Positions 50,895 through 60,570 are shown, numbered from the stretch's first letter. The stretch is DNA of 64,000 bases from Nocardia sp. NBC_00565 (GCF_036345915.1 NZ_CP107785.1:5456001-5520000); one strand, 5' to 3'. Made by a program: numbers and translations. The notes: a model not told the origin generated them from the letters alone.

Positions 50895-52994
50895 ATGTGT
50901 CAGCCTGTCCCAACGCACCGCGAGCCCGTCCTGCCGACCCAAGAGCCCGTCTTGTCGACCCAAGAGCCCGTCTTGTCGACCCAAGAGCACTGGGCCGACT
51001 TCGCGAAATCCCGGGTCGGTCAGGCCATAGCCGTGCTCGGTACCGCCAGCACACTGAGCCTGGTCGCCGAACTGCTCGAGGCCGACGAGCCCGCGGTGCG
51101 GGCCGTCATCCGACAGCTCCCCGAAACCACGGGCGCTCGCTTCGAGCATCCGGAGGTAGGTGAGCGGATCCTGCGCACCACCCCCGAGGAGATCCGGCAG
51201 AAGCTGCACGGCCGGGCCGCGGAACTGCTGTACCACCGGGGTTTTCCGGCGTGCACCGTCGCCGACCACCTGGTCGACGCCGGTGCCGCCGGCTATCCGT
51301 GGGCCGTCGAGGTGCTGCTCGGCGCGGCCGAGGACGCGACGATCAACGATCAGATCAATCTGGCGGTCGATCGGCTGGAGCTGGCCTATCGCGCCACCCG
51401 GGACGCGGGCGAACGGGCCGCCATCGCGATCCAGCTCGTCTGTCTGGAATGGCGGATCAATCCCTCGACCCGCTCACGGCAGTTCACCCGGTTGCGGGCG
51501 GCGCTGCGGGCGGGCCGGGTGCCACATAGCGAATTGCCCGCCGCCATCATGTACCTGCTGTGGCACGGACAGGTACCGCAGGCCGATCACGCACTCGCCC
51601 AACTGAATTCCGGCAACCCGGACGAGGCGACACCCGAGATCGACTTCTTGCGCGCCTGGCTGCGGTATTCCTATCCCCCACACGTGCAACGCCATCCGCG
51701 ACTGTTCGCGGCCCCGGCACGGCCACCGCGGGTACGCATCGATCAGCACTCGCCGCATCGCCACGGCGCCGATCTGCTCTCCGGATTGTTCACCCATCCG
51801 CTCGACGAGATCGCCACGCTCGCACAGCGTCTGCTCACCAGCCACCGGCTGACCTCGACCACCATCGAAACCCTGGTCGCCGCGGTGCAGTGCCTCATCT
51901 ACAGCAACCGTCTCGACACCGCGGCGGCCTGGTGTGAATCACTGCTCGCCGAGGCCGACGCGCGCCGGGCGCCAACCTGGCAGTCGGTCTTCGCCGGCCT
52001 GCGTGCGGAGACCATGCTGCGCAAGGGCGCCATGCGCGACGCGACCACCGACGCGGCGCTGGCGTTGAATTACGTACCCGCCGAACATCTCGGCGTCTGG
52101 GTCGGCGCGCCGATCGCCGCGATGGTGCGCGCGCTCACCGTGACCGGTCGCCATGCCGAAGCGGCGGCGCAACTCAAAAGGCCGGTGCCCCGAACGATTT
52201 TCGAATCGCGCTTCGGGCTGCCGTATCTGCACGCACAGGGCCATCACCAGCTCGCCGTCGGCCACGCCGACGAGGCGCTGCGCACATTCCGCCGCTGCGG
52301 CTATCTCATGCGTCGGTGGAATATGGACTTCCCCTGGTTGGTGCCGTGGCGCAATGACATCGCCGCCGCCCATCTCGCACTCGGCGAGCACCGGCAGGCG
52401 CGCGAATTCGCGACCAGACATCTGGATCTGCTCGGCGCACCCGACCGGCATCGCTCCGGCGGCGTCTCGTTGCGATTGCTCGCCGCGACCAGCGACCGCT
52501 ACCAAGGATTCCGATTGCTGCGCGAATCCGCCGCCATCGCCCGCACCGGCGGCGACGACGCCGAATTGGCGACAGTCCTCGGCGAACTCGGTAAGGCGCA
52601 CCGAGCGGTCGGCGATCTGGACCGCTCCCGAGCGCTGATCCGCGACGCGATCCGCCTCGCCGAATCCTGCGGTGCGCAGGTGCTCCTGAGCGAACTGCTC
52701 GACGGCAAACCCCAGTCGGCCACGCAGCCGACCCAACCCATGCCCGCGCTGCGCCCGATCCCGGGCGGCCTCGCGACACTGAGCCCGGCCGAACGCCGCG
52801 TCGCCGAGTTGGCGGCCCGCGGCAAGGCCAACCGCGAGATCGCCGACAAACTCGCCATCACCACCAGCACCGTCGAACAACATCTCACCCGCGTCTACCG
52901 CAAGCTCGGCGTTGCCCGCCGCAGCGAGCTGTACTTCGTCCTGCCGACCAGCCGCACCGGAGCACCTGACACCGCGGTATCCGCCACTGGGTAA
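50895..52994 (+). CDS. LuxR-family regulator without its ATPase domain
   Basis: 699 aa. The C-terminus carries the LuxR HTH (SPAERRVAELAARGKANREI, LAITTSTVEQHLTRVYRKLG). The N-terminus begins with three copies of a 7-residue unit EPVL(P/S)TQ, then at about residue 37 enters QAIAVLGTASTLSLVAELLE, the winged-helix part that follows the STAND ATPase in LAL regulators. The Walker A/B domain is therefore missing (normal length about 900). ATG 50895 has GAAGGG about 9 bases upstream. It may be an unregulated or rewired activator of the KAS III pair upstream. Confidence 0.88.
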   Translation: MCQPVPTHREPVLPTQEPVLSTQEPVLSTQEHWADFAKSRVGQAIAVLGTASTLSLVAELLEADEPAVRAVIRQLPETTGARFEHPEVGERILRTTPEEIRQKLHGRAAELLYHRGFPACTVADHLVDAGAAGYPWAVEVLLGAAEDATINDQINLAVDRLELAYRATRDAGERAAIAIQLVCLEWRINPSTRSRQFTRLRAALRAGRVPHSELPAAIMYLLWHGQVPQADHALAQLNSGNPDEATPEIDFLRAWLRYSYPPHVQRHPRLFAAPARPPRVRIDQHSPHRHGADLLSGLFTHPLDEIATLAQRLLTSHRLTSTTIETLVAAVQCLIYSNRLDTAAAWCESLLAEADARRAPTWQSVFAGLRAETMLRKGAMRDATTDAALALNYVPAEHLGVWVGAPIAAMVRALTVTGRHAEAAAQLKRPVPRTIFESRFGLPYLHAQGHHQLAVGHADEALRTFRRCGYLMRRWNMDFPWLVPWRNDIAAAHLALGEHRQAREFATRHLDLLGAPDRHRSGGVSLRLLAATSDRYQGFRLLRESAAIARTGGDDAELATVLGELGKAHRAVGDLDRSRALIRDAIRLAESCGAQVLLSELLDGKPQSATQPTQPMPALRPIPGGLATLSPAERRVAELAARGKANREIADKLAITTSTVEQHLTRVYRKLGVARRSELYFVLPTSRTGAPDTAVSATG
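50922..50984. repeat. In-frame tandem repeat, three 21-bp units
   Basis: GAGCCCGTCTTGTCGACCCA-type units repeat exactly (units 2 and 3 identical, unit 1 with two changes) at the start of the LuxR gene. Copy number changes would alter the protein N-terminus by 7 residues without breaking the frame. Confidence 0.9.
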
Positions 52995-53153
52995 TCGAAT
53001 CGAATTCTCTGAGCGGACAGGCATCGCTCGACGCCGACGTCACTCCGGAGATGACCGCCCACTTCGAACACAAGTGGACACCACCCAGGCCGACCGCGCC
53101 TGGCAAGCCGAGGCCGCCACCAACCTCGACGAGCACGCGAACCTGATCGCCGA

Positions 53154-53525
53154 TTACCCGGCGGGGTCGAACCGACGGCCGGTCAGCGCTGTGACGAGTG
53201 GGCCGCGCCGCAGGGGCCCGGCCAGATCGTAGAACTCCGCACTGGCGGATCCGGTGAACTCGTCACCATCGACGGTGAGCTCGAATCGCACGATCCCCTT
53301 CTCCACCTGCCGCGAATCATCGCGGGCGACAGTGAATTCCAGGAATGCGCCCGACACCTTCGCCCCGTCGGCACGCCAGGTGCCCATGCCATTGCTGTCG
53401 CTGGTGACCCGGTTGCCGTGGTCCGGATTCGACTGCAGCATCGTCCCGTCCGTGTGGAACGTCATGACGTGGTAGCCGAACGGCGCATCCGCGGCCAGCA
53501 CCTCCCAGACACCGACGATGGTCAC
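53154..53525 (-). CDS. Small lipocalin-like hypothetical protein
   Basis: 123 aa from GTG 53525, which overlaps the aminotransferase stop (GTGA). GVWEVLAADAPFGYHVMTFH, DGTMLQSNPDH, GMGTWRADGAKVSGAF and DGDEFTGSASAEFYD repeat a beta-strand/turn pattern with GxW, as in lipocalin-like proteins that bind small hydrophobic molecules. No signal peptide. Last gene of the ATP-grasp operon. Confidence 0.75.
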   Translation of the reverse strand: MTIVGVWEVLAADAPFGYHVMTFHTDGTMLQSNPDHGNRVTSDSNGMGTWRADGAKVSGAFLEFTVARDDSRQVEKGIVRFELTVDGDEFTGSASAEFYDLAGPLRRGPLVTALTGRRFDPAG

Positions 53526-54694
53526 GGCAGCTCACACAGTCTCGCCAGCACCGCGATGCCGCGATCGATCTCGCCAAGCGGCGCGCCCGCGAAGCTGAGC
53601 CGCATCGCGTTGCGCGGCGCGGCATCGGTGAAGAACGCCGAACCCGGTAGAAACGCGACACCCGACTCCAGCGCCGGACCCAGCAGCGCATCGGCGTCGA
53701 ATCCGGCTGGGCCATCGACCCAGAGGAACATTCCGCCGTCGGGCACTGTCCAAGTGAATTCGGCCGGAAAGTGTTTCGCCAGCGCGGTGACCACCGTATC
53801 GAGCTTGGCCGCATAGGCTGCGACGACGCGTTCCAGATGCGCGGAACCGACTGGGCTGGCGAGGAATTCGGCGGCAATCGCCTGGTTGAAGGCCGAGGTC
53901 TGCATATCGATGCCCTGCTTGAGCGCGAATACCGGCTCGCGCAGGTTGTCGGTGAGCACCGCGATGCCGATGCGCAGCGCCGGGGCGAGCGTTTTCGACA
54001 GCGACGTGATGTAGACGGTGTGCTCGGGCGCGAAGGACCAGAACGCGGGCAGCGACTCACCCCAGTACCGCAGGTCGACATAGACGTCGTCCTCCACAAC
54101 GAGCGCCCCGCGCCGGGTGATCACCTCGGCGATCTGCTCGCGCCGTCGCGTTGGCATGGTGCGCCCGGTCGGATTCTGAAAGGTCGGCAACAGGTAGACA
54201 AAGGCCGGATCATGCTGCGCCAGTGCGACATCGAGCGCATCGGGCATGATGCCGCGGTCATCAGATTCGACCGCGACGACCGTCGCGCCGTGGCTGCGGA
54301 ACACCTTCACGGCCGGGCCGTAGGTCGGGGTTTCCACCAGCACCACACTGCCCGGCGCGAGCAGCGCCATACACACGTTGTGCAGTGCGCCGGAACCGCC
54401 GGTGGCGATGTGCAGTTGCTCCGGCCGACATCCGATACCACGGTTGGACAACAGGATTCCCGCCTGGTCCAGTAGCGGCGGGAAGCCCTGGGTCAGTCCG
54501 TATTGCAGTGCCGCGCTCCCGTATTTCGCGATGGCGTCAGCCGCCAGCGAAGCGATCAAATCACCAGGCAACAGCGCCGGATCCGGCGCGCCGACCGCGA
54601 ACGAAATCACATCCGGACGGCGCACCAGGGTCGCGAAGGCATCATCTATCGGCCCGCTGCGCACCTCCGCGACCCGGCCGAGTGCGCTGCTCAT
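53522..54694 (-). CDS. PLP-dependent aminotransferase (class I/II)
   Basis: 390 aa from ATG 54694, which overlaps the cupin stop (ATGA). LHIATGGSGALHNVCMALL, PTFQNPTGRTMP, VVEDDVYVDLRY and the Schiff-base Lys in ITSLSKTLAPALRIG are fold-type I motifs, closest to the aminotransferase part of MocR proteins and 2-aminoadipate transaminases, but with no HTH in front. In the operon it probably supplies or modifies an amino acid joined by the ATP-grasp ligase. Confidence 0.93.
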   Translation of the reverse strand: MSSALGRVAEVRSGPIDDAFATLVRRPDVISFAVGAPDPALLPGDLIASLAADAIAKYGSAALQYGLTQGFPPLLDQAGILLSNRGIGCRPEQLHIATGGSGALHNVCMALLAPGSVVLVETPTYGPAVKVFRSHGATVVAVESDDRGIMPDALDVALAQHDPAFVYLLPTFQNPTGRTMPTRRREQIAEVITRRGALVVEDDVYVDLRYWGESLPAFWSFAPEHTVYITSLSKTLAPALRIGIAVLTDNLREPVFALKQGIDMQTSAFNQAIAAEFLASPVGSAHLERVVAAYAAKLDTVVTALAKHFPAEFTWTVPDGGMFLWVDGPAGFDADALLGPALESGVAFLPGSAFFTDAAPRNAMRLSFAGAPLGEIDRGIAVLARLCELP

Positions 54695-55161
54695 GCTCTT
54701 ACCGAGGCGTTGTCGCGCCACAGCCGAGCCGCGACTTCCGCTGCCGGCGCGTCGTATTCGGGCGTCAGCACCAGATCGGCACTGAACTGCGGATCGGTGC
54801 GGATATCCAATGCCACCAAGCTCTCGGTCGCGCTGTGGTTCACCGCCACATGCACCACACCCTCGGGGATGTACAGGAATTCACCCGGCCCGTGCTCGTA
54901 AGGCACCAGATCCGGCCCGATCAGCGTCACCGCGCGCCCGCTCAGGCACACCACGACGGTCTCACTGTGCGCGTGATAGTGCGCCAGCGCCACCTTGCCG
55001 GGCACCATGTTCACCATGGCCGCCGAGATCCCTTCGGACCCACAGGTTTCCCGCGTCACGCACGGAATCAGGTGCTGCTGCTGCGGACCGACTACCTCCG
55101 CCATCTCGGCCGCGGCCACCACTCGCGCGGACTTGGTCACTTCTGCCATCGAAAATCCCAT
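54691..55161 (-). CDS. Cupin-domain protein
   Basis: 156 aa from ATG 55161 (ATG 55149 also possible). HYHAHSETVVVCLSGRAV is cupin motif 1 with two His and a Glu, and GEFLYIPEGVVHVAVNHS is motif 2 with the further His: a complete metal site. Cupins of this kind act as isomerases or dioxygenases in small-molecule paths; BacB of bacilysin is one. It overlaps the aminotransferase start by 4 bases. Confidence 0.9.
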   Translation of the reverse strand: MGFSMAEVTKSARVVAAAEMAEVVGPQQQHLIPCVTRETCGSEGISAAMVNMVPGKVALAHYHAHSETVVVCLSGRAVTLIGPDLVPYEHGPGEFLYIPEGVVHVAVNHSATESLVALDIRTDPQFSADLVLTPEYDAPAAEVAARLWRDNASVRA

Positions 55162-55173
55162 CTAACTTGTGAA

Positions 55174-56406
55174 TTACCCTGCCGGGACCAGTGCGTACCG
55201 GTCACGCCGCGATTCGGCCCTGGCGACGACGATCGGCGCGAGCAGACCGGCGGCCAGCAGGATCAGCCCGGCCACCGACCAGCCGAGGACGCCGATCCCG
55301 ATGCACAACCAGGTCAGCAACGCCGGCCCGAGCGCATCGGCCAACCGGAGTCCGGTGCCGAAGACGCCGAGGTACTGACCGATGGCCTCCGGTGGCGCCA
55401 GCGCGTTCGACACCTCGAAACCGCCTGCGGTCTGCCACAATTCGCCAATACTGAGGATCGTGGCGCCGGTCGCCAGAATGAGTACGGCGATCCAGCCGCG
55501 CTGGCCGTGGGCCGCCGCGAGCACCAGGCAGGCCAGCAGGAATGCCCATCCGGCCTTGCGTAGCGCGACACCGCCCGATCGGGCGTTATCGATCCGGCGG
55601 CTCGCGCGGACCTGGAAGAACACCACGATGAAAATGTTCAGCATGTCTATCGCGGCGATAGACCATCGCGGTGCGGTCGTCGCCTCGATGATCCACAGCG
55701 GAATCGCGACGGACTGAATGCGATATTGCAATGACAGCACCCCGTCCAACAGGGTGAGTGCCAGGTAGGGCCGATCACGCAGTACCGCCCAGCGCTCTGC
55801 GCCCGATTCGGCCTCCACCGCCACCGGCCCGAGCGCGGGCAGCCGTCCCACGAGCAGGGCGGACCCGCAGACACAGCCCGCGCCGATGACGATGGCCACA
55901 TGGTAGAAATCCGCCGAATCCCACTGCACGGCAACAGCGGAAAGACCGATGCCGATGGCTATGCCCACATTCAGCACCGAGCGGATGTAGGCCCGGAATT
56001 CATTGGCCCGTTCGGTGACGACGCGAGTGACGATCGTCGAGATCATCAGCTGAACGCAGGTCTGCGCGGCCGCGGTGGCCGGGATGACGACGAGATAGAG
56101 CGCGAAGTCACCGACCGTGAGGAAGCCGAGAGTTCCGCAGCCCGCCAGAATCAGGCTGACCCGCAGCACACCGAGTGGGCCGCGGCGATCCGACAGCTTG
56201 CCGACCAGCACCGACACGATGATGCACACGGCCCCCGCGATACTGAGGCCGACGCCGACCTGCATCGGCGAGATGTGCACGATCCTGGTGAAGTAGAGAA
56301 CGACAGTGGACAAATAGATCCCGCTGAAGACGGCGGACGCCGCCGTGATCAGCGTCAGCACACGCTGCGGGCCGACCGGCGGCAATACAGCGGACGAGCG
56401 CGACAC
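55174..56406 (-). CDS. MFS transporter, probable exporter of the pathway product
   Basis: 410 aa with 11-12 hydrophobic helices. GKLSDRRGPLGVLR after helix 2 is the MFS loop 2-3 signature. Start GTG 56406 behind GCGGGGAACG, 18 bases after the ATP-grasp stop. In operons with a peptide ligase such transporters (BacE-like) export the product and give self-resistance; this is inferred from position. Confidence 0.88.
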   Translation of the reverse strand: MSRSSAVLPPVGPQRVLTLITAASAVFSGIYLSTVVLYFTRIVHISPMQVGVGLSIAGAVCIIVSVLVGKLSDRRGPLGVLRVSLILAGCGTLGFLTVGDFALYLVVIPATAAAQTCVQLMISTIVTRVVTERANEFRAYIRSVLNVGIAIGIGLSAVAVQWDSADFYHVAIVIGAGCVCGSALLVGRLPALGPVAVEAESGAERWAVLRDRPYLALTLLDGVLSLQYRIQSVAIPLWIIEATTAPRWSIAAIDMLNIFIVVFFQVRASRRIDNARSGGVALRKAGWAFLLACLVLAAAHGQRGWIAVLILATGATILSIGELWQTAGGFEVSNALAPPEAIGQYLGVFGTGLRLADALGPALLTWLCIGIGVLGWSVAGLILLAAGLLAPIVVARAESRRDRYALVPAG

Positions 56407-56423
56407 GATTCGTTCCCCGCAAG

Positions 56424-57671
56424 TCAGACGACGGCCGCGTCGTATGCGACGCAGTCCATTCGGAAGCCCGCGGCGGTATATCGCATCGCATTCACGACTT
56501 CCGCCGTGGAGCTGCCCCGGAAACGGAAGGCGGCTCCGACATCGGCATAGCCGAACGTCTCGGTGATGGCTGTACCCGGCTGCGGCACCGAGGAGTGGTA
56601 CGGCGCATGGGTCGGCGGGACCTCGAGTCGGACGTCGACCACGGTGCAGGGTGGAGTCACCGGCGGATGGATGAGCAATTCGCCGACAACCGAGTCGTCG
56701 ATGAGCGGATCGGCGGCCGGAATCCGGCCCAGCTGGATGTCCACCGCCGCGCCGAGCAGATCGTAGCAATGCACCTCCCGCCACATATGGGTGGTTTCCC
56801 CGCCCGAAGCCCGCGCCGCCACTTCGAGGAACTGAATGCGCGGCGTACCACCGGTGCGGCCGAGGAAGAATTCGAGATGGAAAACCGTCGGCGTGCCCTT
56901 GCTGAGGGCGGTGAGCACGGCCTCGGTGAAGGTCGTCAGCGCTGCGATCACTGCGGGGTCATCGATCTCGACATAGCCGAGACTTGTTCCGCCACTGGCG
57001 AACTCGAGACAGGTACCGAGATATTGCGAGGCCCGCCATGGGCCGAGTTCGGTACCGGTCCAGACGCCATCGACGGCACCTACTTCGTCCGGGCAAAACC
57101 GCTGCACCAGAAACGGTTCGGAACTCAGATCGGGTAGCGCCGCGCAATCATCGATGGAATTCAGTCGGATGATGTCTTTGCTGCCGGCGCCCAGACACGG
57201 TTTGACGATGAGCGGGAAGCCGTGCGCGGACGCGAAGTCGGTGATGGCGGTGAGCTCGGTGGCCTGAGCGAACGGCGGTGTCGCCACGCCCGCCCCGGCG
57301 ACGGTGGCACCCATCACCAGCTTGTCGCGAAACGGGAGAACGTAATCGGGGCGGTCACCGGCGATACCGAATTCCACCCGCAATTGGGCCGCGATCAGCA
57401 AATCGAATTCATGCAGCGCGACAATACGGTCCGGCGTGCCGAATCGAGCCGCCAGTGCACGCACGGCATCGGGCGCGCGAGTCATATCATCGAGCCGCTC
57501 GACGGCGGCCGCCGCATGCACCGGAATTCCGTCGATGAGATCCTTCGCGCAAACATAGGTTACGACGTAGGCATTGTGGTCGATGCGGTCGAGATAGGGG
57601 ACTTCGACGCCGCGCACTCTATGAATGACGGTCACGTGTGGGGGCACAGGTTCCTCCGCTGACACTGTCAC
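56424..57671 (-). CDS. ATP-grasp ligase (L-amino acid ligase-like)
   Basis: 415 aa. DKLVMGATVAGAGVATPPFA, FPLIVKPCLGAGSKDI (ATP-binding Lys and Gly-rich loop), VQRFCPDEVGAVDGVW and the metal site FLEVAARASGGETTHM are ATP-grasp motifs of the carbamoyl-phosphate-synthase-like/BL00235 group that joins a carboxylate to an amine. GTG 57671 is the likely start. First gene of a five-gene operon with MFS exporter, cupin, aminotransferase and a lipocalin-like protein, so it most likely makes a dipeptide or amide secondary metabolite. Confidence 0.9.
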   Translation of the reverse strand: MTVSAEEPVPPHVTVIHRVRGVEVPYLDRIDHNAYVVTYVCAKDLIDGIPVHAAAAVERLDDMTRAPDAVRALAARFGTPDRIVALHEFDLLIAAQLRVEFGIAGDRPDYVLPFRDKLVMGATVAGAGVATPPFAQATELTAITDFASAHGFPLIVKPCLGAGSKDIIRLNSIDDCAALPDLSSEPFLVQRFCPDEVGAVDGVWTGTELGPWRASQYLGTCLEFASGGTSLGYVEIDDPAVIAALTTFTEAVLTALSKGTPTVFHLEFFLGRTGGTPRIQFLEVAARASGGETTHMWREVHCYDLLGAAVDIQLGRIPAADPLIDDSVVGELLIHPPVTPPCTVVDVRLEVPPTHAPYHSSVPQPGTAITETFGYADVGAAFRFRGSSTAEVVNAMRYTAAGFRMDCVAYDAAVV

Positions 57672-57920
57672 ACCGAGCCCGAGGACCCGGTTGTCGGCTG
57701 TGGATCATTAGGTCCGACAACGGAATTGTGCGCGCCGCACACCGGCAACGCTTGTTCGGCGAACAGCTGTTTATAGTCCCTTAAGACAAGGTATGGCCCG
57801 GATAGCGCCCGGCCCGGCCGCGCTCGGCCTGCGCCGAGGTCGGCGCGGTTACCAATCGTTCAGCGAACCGCGAGCTACATTCGTCTGGCTCATCCGATTT
57901 CTGGACAGTTCCACTGGACG

Positions 57921-58949
57921 ATGGAAGCGAGTGAGGTCGCCGTGGCTACGTACGAAGGATCGCCGACCATTAGCGAAGCTTTGGTCGAATTGGACGTCTT
58001 TCCGCCCGCGCAACAGCGCCGCTGGACCGTGCTGCTGCGGCTGCTGTTGGCCATACCCCAACTGATCGTGCTGTGGGCGCTGAGCATCGCCGCCTTCGTG
58101 GTGGTGGTTTGCGGCTGGTTCGGCGCACTTGTGCTCGGTCGGCTGCCGGACTGGTGTGGTGAATTCCTGCGTGGCTACTTCGGCTACACCGTTCGGGTGT
58201 ACGGCTACACGATGCTGCTGGTCGACGACTATCCGCCGTTCGCGTGGACCGCGCCGGACTATCCCGTCCGACTGCTCTTCCCTGCGCCGACGCCGTTGAA
58301 CCGACTGGCGGTGCTGTTCCGGCTCATCCTGGCCATCCCGATCCTGGTGCTGTCGAGTTGGTTCAGCACGGGCTGGGCGATCGTCTCGTTCATCCTGTGG
58401 CTGATCGTCCTGATCACCGGCCGGATGCCGGGGGCGGTCTTCGAGGCCAGCTCGGCGGTGCTGCGCATCGAAATGCGCGTGTCGACCTATCTGTACCTGC
58501 TGACTCCGGCCTACCTGAAGGGCGTCTTCGGCGATAAGCCCGCGGTCATGGCACCGGTGCCCGGTGGGCAGCTGACCGCCCCGCCGCCACAGTCCCCGAC
58601 CCGCCCGCTGCTGGTCTCCAGCGGTGGCCGCACCCTGCTGATCGTCATGCTGGTCCTCGGCATCCTGGGCAGCGCGCTGCAAACGACGACGAGCGGGGGC
58701 GACAATGACGACGATGACAACGCCCTCGCCAGCTCACATCTCGCCGAGCAGGTCGCCGTCGACTTCACCGATCAGACCGGGCACACGCCCGACAATGTCT
58801 ACTGCCCCACCAGTCTCGACGCCGATATCGGCGCGACCGAGATCTGCACGATCGCCGACCGCGGTGCCGAGTTCCGGGCCAAGGTCACCGTCGACACGAT
58901 CACCGACGGCGCCGCGCACTTGCGCACCGTCATCGAACAACAGCACTGA
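57921..58949 (+). CDS. DUF4389 membrane protein with DUF4333-like tail
   Basis: 342 aa. Two DUF4389 units (RWTVLLRLLLAIPQLIVLWA ... and RLAVLFRLILAIPILVLSS ...) each bring two membrane helices; a further helix about 235 is followed by an acidic linker and a secreted domain (QTGHTPDNVYCPTSLDADIG, ATEICTIADRG) with two Cys, as in DUF4333. ATG 57921 or GTG 57942; the latter has GTGAGG upstream. Mycobacteriales-type envelope protein of unknown role. Confidence 0.85.
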   Translation: MEASEVAVATYEGSPTISEALVELDVFPPAQQRRWTVLLRLLLAIPQLIVLWALSIAAFVVVVCGWFGALVLGRLPDWCGEFLRGYFGYTVRVYGYTMLLVDDYPPFAWTAPDYPVRLLFPAPTPLNRLAVLFRLILAIPILVLSSWFSTGWAIVSFILWLIVLITGRMPGAVFEASSAVLRIEMRVSTYLYLLTPAYLKGVFGDKPAVMAPVPGGQLTAPPPQSPTRPLLVSSGGRTLLIVMLVLGILGSALQTTTSGGDNDDDDNALASSHLAEQVAVDFTDQTGHTPDNVYCPTSLDADIGATEICTIADRGAEFRAKVTVDTITDGAAHLRTVIEQQH

Positions 58950-58953
58950 AACG

Positions 58954-59919
58954 CTAAGTCGCCCTGCGTGCCCGGGCCCGGCGCTTGCCCTCGTGCATCG
59001 CCTGGACCCGGGCCACCGGGATGGTGTGGCCCTCTTCGATGAGATCAGCGGGTAGGGCCTGCGGCGCGGGCATCTCCTGCGCCCACGGATCGCGATCGCC
59101 CAGGAGCTTCGGTGCGGTACGCACGGTGAAATCGGTCGGGCTGATATCGGGGAGTTGGGACCATTCGATGGGGAACGACACCGGCACGCCGGGACGCACG
59201 CGCGGACTGTAGGCGGCGACCACGGTCGCGCCACCGGCACGCGTCGAGTCCAAGAAGACCTTGCCCGCGCGGTCCTCGCGGATGAAGGCGGTGGTGGCCA
59301 GCTCCGGGTCGATGCGTTCGGCCCTGGCGGCAATCGCCCTGGTAGCCGCGGCGACGTCCTCGATCGGGAGGCGCGGCTCGATCGGCACGAAGACATGCAC
59401 GCCCTTCGCGCCGCTCGTTTTGACCGCGCCCGCGAGTCCGTCGTTCGCCAGTGCCTGCCGGATCAGTTCGGCGGCGCGCACGACCTGCCGGAACGGGCCG
59501 CCCTCCGGCGGATCGAGATCGAGGATGAGATGGGTCGGGCCCTCGGCGTGATCGGCGCGCAACAGCGTCGGGTGATATTCGACCGCGCGCTGGTTGCCGA
59601 ACCACAGCAAGGTGCGCACGTCATCGCACAGTGCGTATGTCACTTCACGCTTGGAAGACTCGGCCCACACCGTCACCCGGTGCACCCAGTCCGGGGTGTA
59701 TTTCGGCAGGTTCTTCTGCATGAACGGTTCCTGCCCCGGCCGGATGCGCACCACCGACAGCGGGCGGTCCCGCAGTTGCGACACCAGCCGAGCACCGGCG
59801 AATTCGAGATAGTCCAGCAGATCGCGCTTGGTGGCCTGCGCACCGTCGAACAGGGGTGCGTCGAGGTTGGTCAGTTCGACGCCCGAACGGACCTCGTCGC
59901 CGGGCTTCACCGAATCCAT
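58954..59919 (-). CDS. Stand-alone LigD polymerase domain (NHEJ-type primase-polymerase)
   Basis: 321 aa from ATG 59919 (ATG 59958 also possible). LTNLDAPLFDGAQATKRDLL, LILDLDPPEGG with the catalytic DLD acids, SGAKGVHVFVPIEP and DSTRAGGATVVAAYSPR match the LigD-Pol (PolDom) family. The ligase and nuclease parts of full LigD are absent; such single-domain paralogues are usual in mycobacteria and nocardiae and extend DNA or RNA ends in repair. No Ku gene adjoins. Confidence 0.92.
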   Translation of the reverse strand: MDSVKPGDEVRSGVELTNLDAPLFDGAQATKRDLLDYLEFAGARLVSQLRDRPLSVVRIRPGQEPFMQKNLPKYTPDWVHRVTVWAESSKREVTYALCDDVRTLLWFGNQRAVEYHPTLLRADHAEGPTHLILDLDPPEGGPFRQVVRAAELIRQALANDGLAGAVKTSGAKGVHVFVPIEPRLPIEDVAAATRAIAARAERIDPELATTAFIREDRAGKVFLDSTRAGGATVVAAYSPRVRPGVPVSFPIEWSQLPDISPTDFTVRTAPKLLGDRDPWAQEMPAPQALPADLIEEGHTIPVARVQAMHEGKRRARARRAT

Positions 59920-59946
59920 CGGCCAACCATGCCCCGCGTATGGGGC

Positions 59947-60570
59947 ATGGTCAACCATCGGCGGCTAGCGCGGGGTGACCGTGATATCGGCACCGGATTG
60001 CCCACAGCGGGCAATGTGCACGAGATCGCCCAGGGCATTGCCCCCGAATCGCGCATCGTCTACGTGGACAACGACCCGATCGTGCTGGCACATGCCCGCA
60101 CCCTGCTGAACAGTTCCACCGAGGGCGCCACCGCCTATCTCGACGCCGATGTGCGAGCGCCCGAACGCATTCTCACGCACCCGGATCTGCTCGCCACCCT
60201 CGACCTGTCGCAGCCGGTGGCGCTGATGCTGGTCGCCATCATGCATTTCATCACTGACGACGATCAGGCCTACGACCTGGTGCACCAGCTGCGTGCTGCC
60301 CTCGCGCCCGGCAGCTACCTGGTGATGTCGCACGCCACCGGCGACTACCTGACCGCCGAAGACCTCGACGAGACCATCGCGGCCAACCGGCGCAGCGGCG
60401 TTCCGTTCCGGCTCCGCTCTACTGCCGAATTCTCCCGCTTCTTCACCGGATTCGACCTCGTCGCGCCGGGGCTCACCTCGGTGATCACATGGCGTCCCGA
60501 ACAGTGGCGGCCGCATCCACGCCCCGAGGCGGTCTCCATGCTCGGCGGTGTCGGCCGGCTGGCTACCTGA
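59947..60570 (+). pseudogene. SAM-dependent methyltransferase (Methyltransf_19 type), 5'-truncated
   Basis: The product joins the family at DIGTGLPTAGNVHEIAQGIA (SAM-binding motif I) after only about 12 residues, where the normal 267-aa protein has about 85. The rest (VYVDNDPIVLAHARTLL, VALMLVAIMHFITDDDQ, PGSYLVMSHATGDY, PGLTSVITWRPE) is intact to the stop. The missing N-terminus holds conserved DNA upstream of the SAM site, and the frame now starts inside the intergenic region next to the LigD gene. Probably inactive. Confidence 0.75.
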
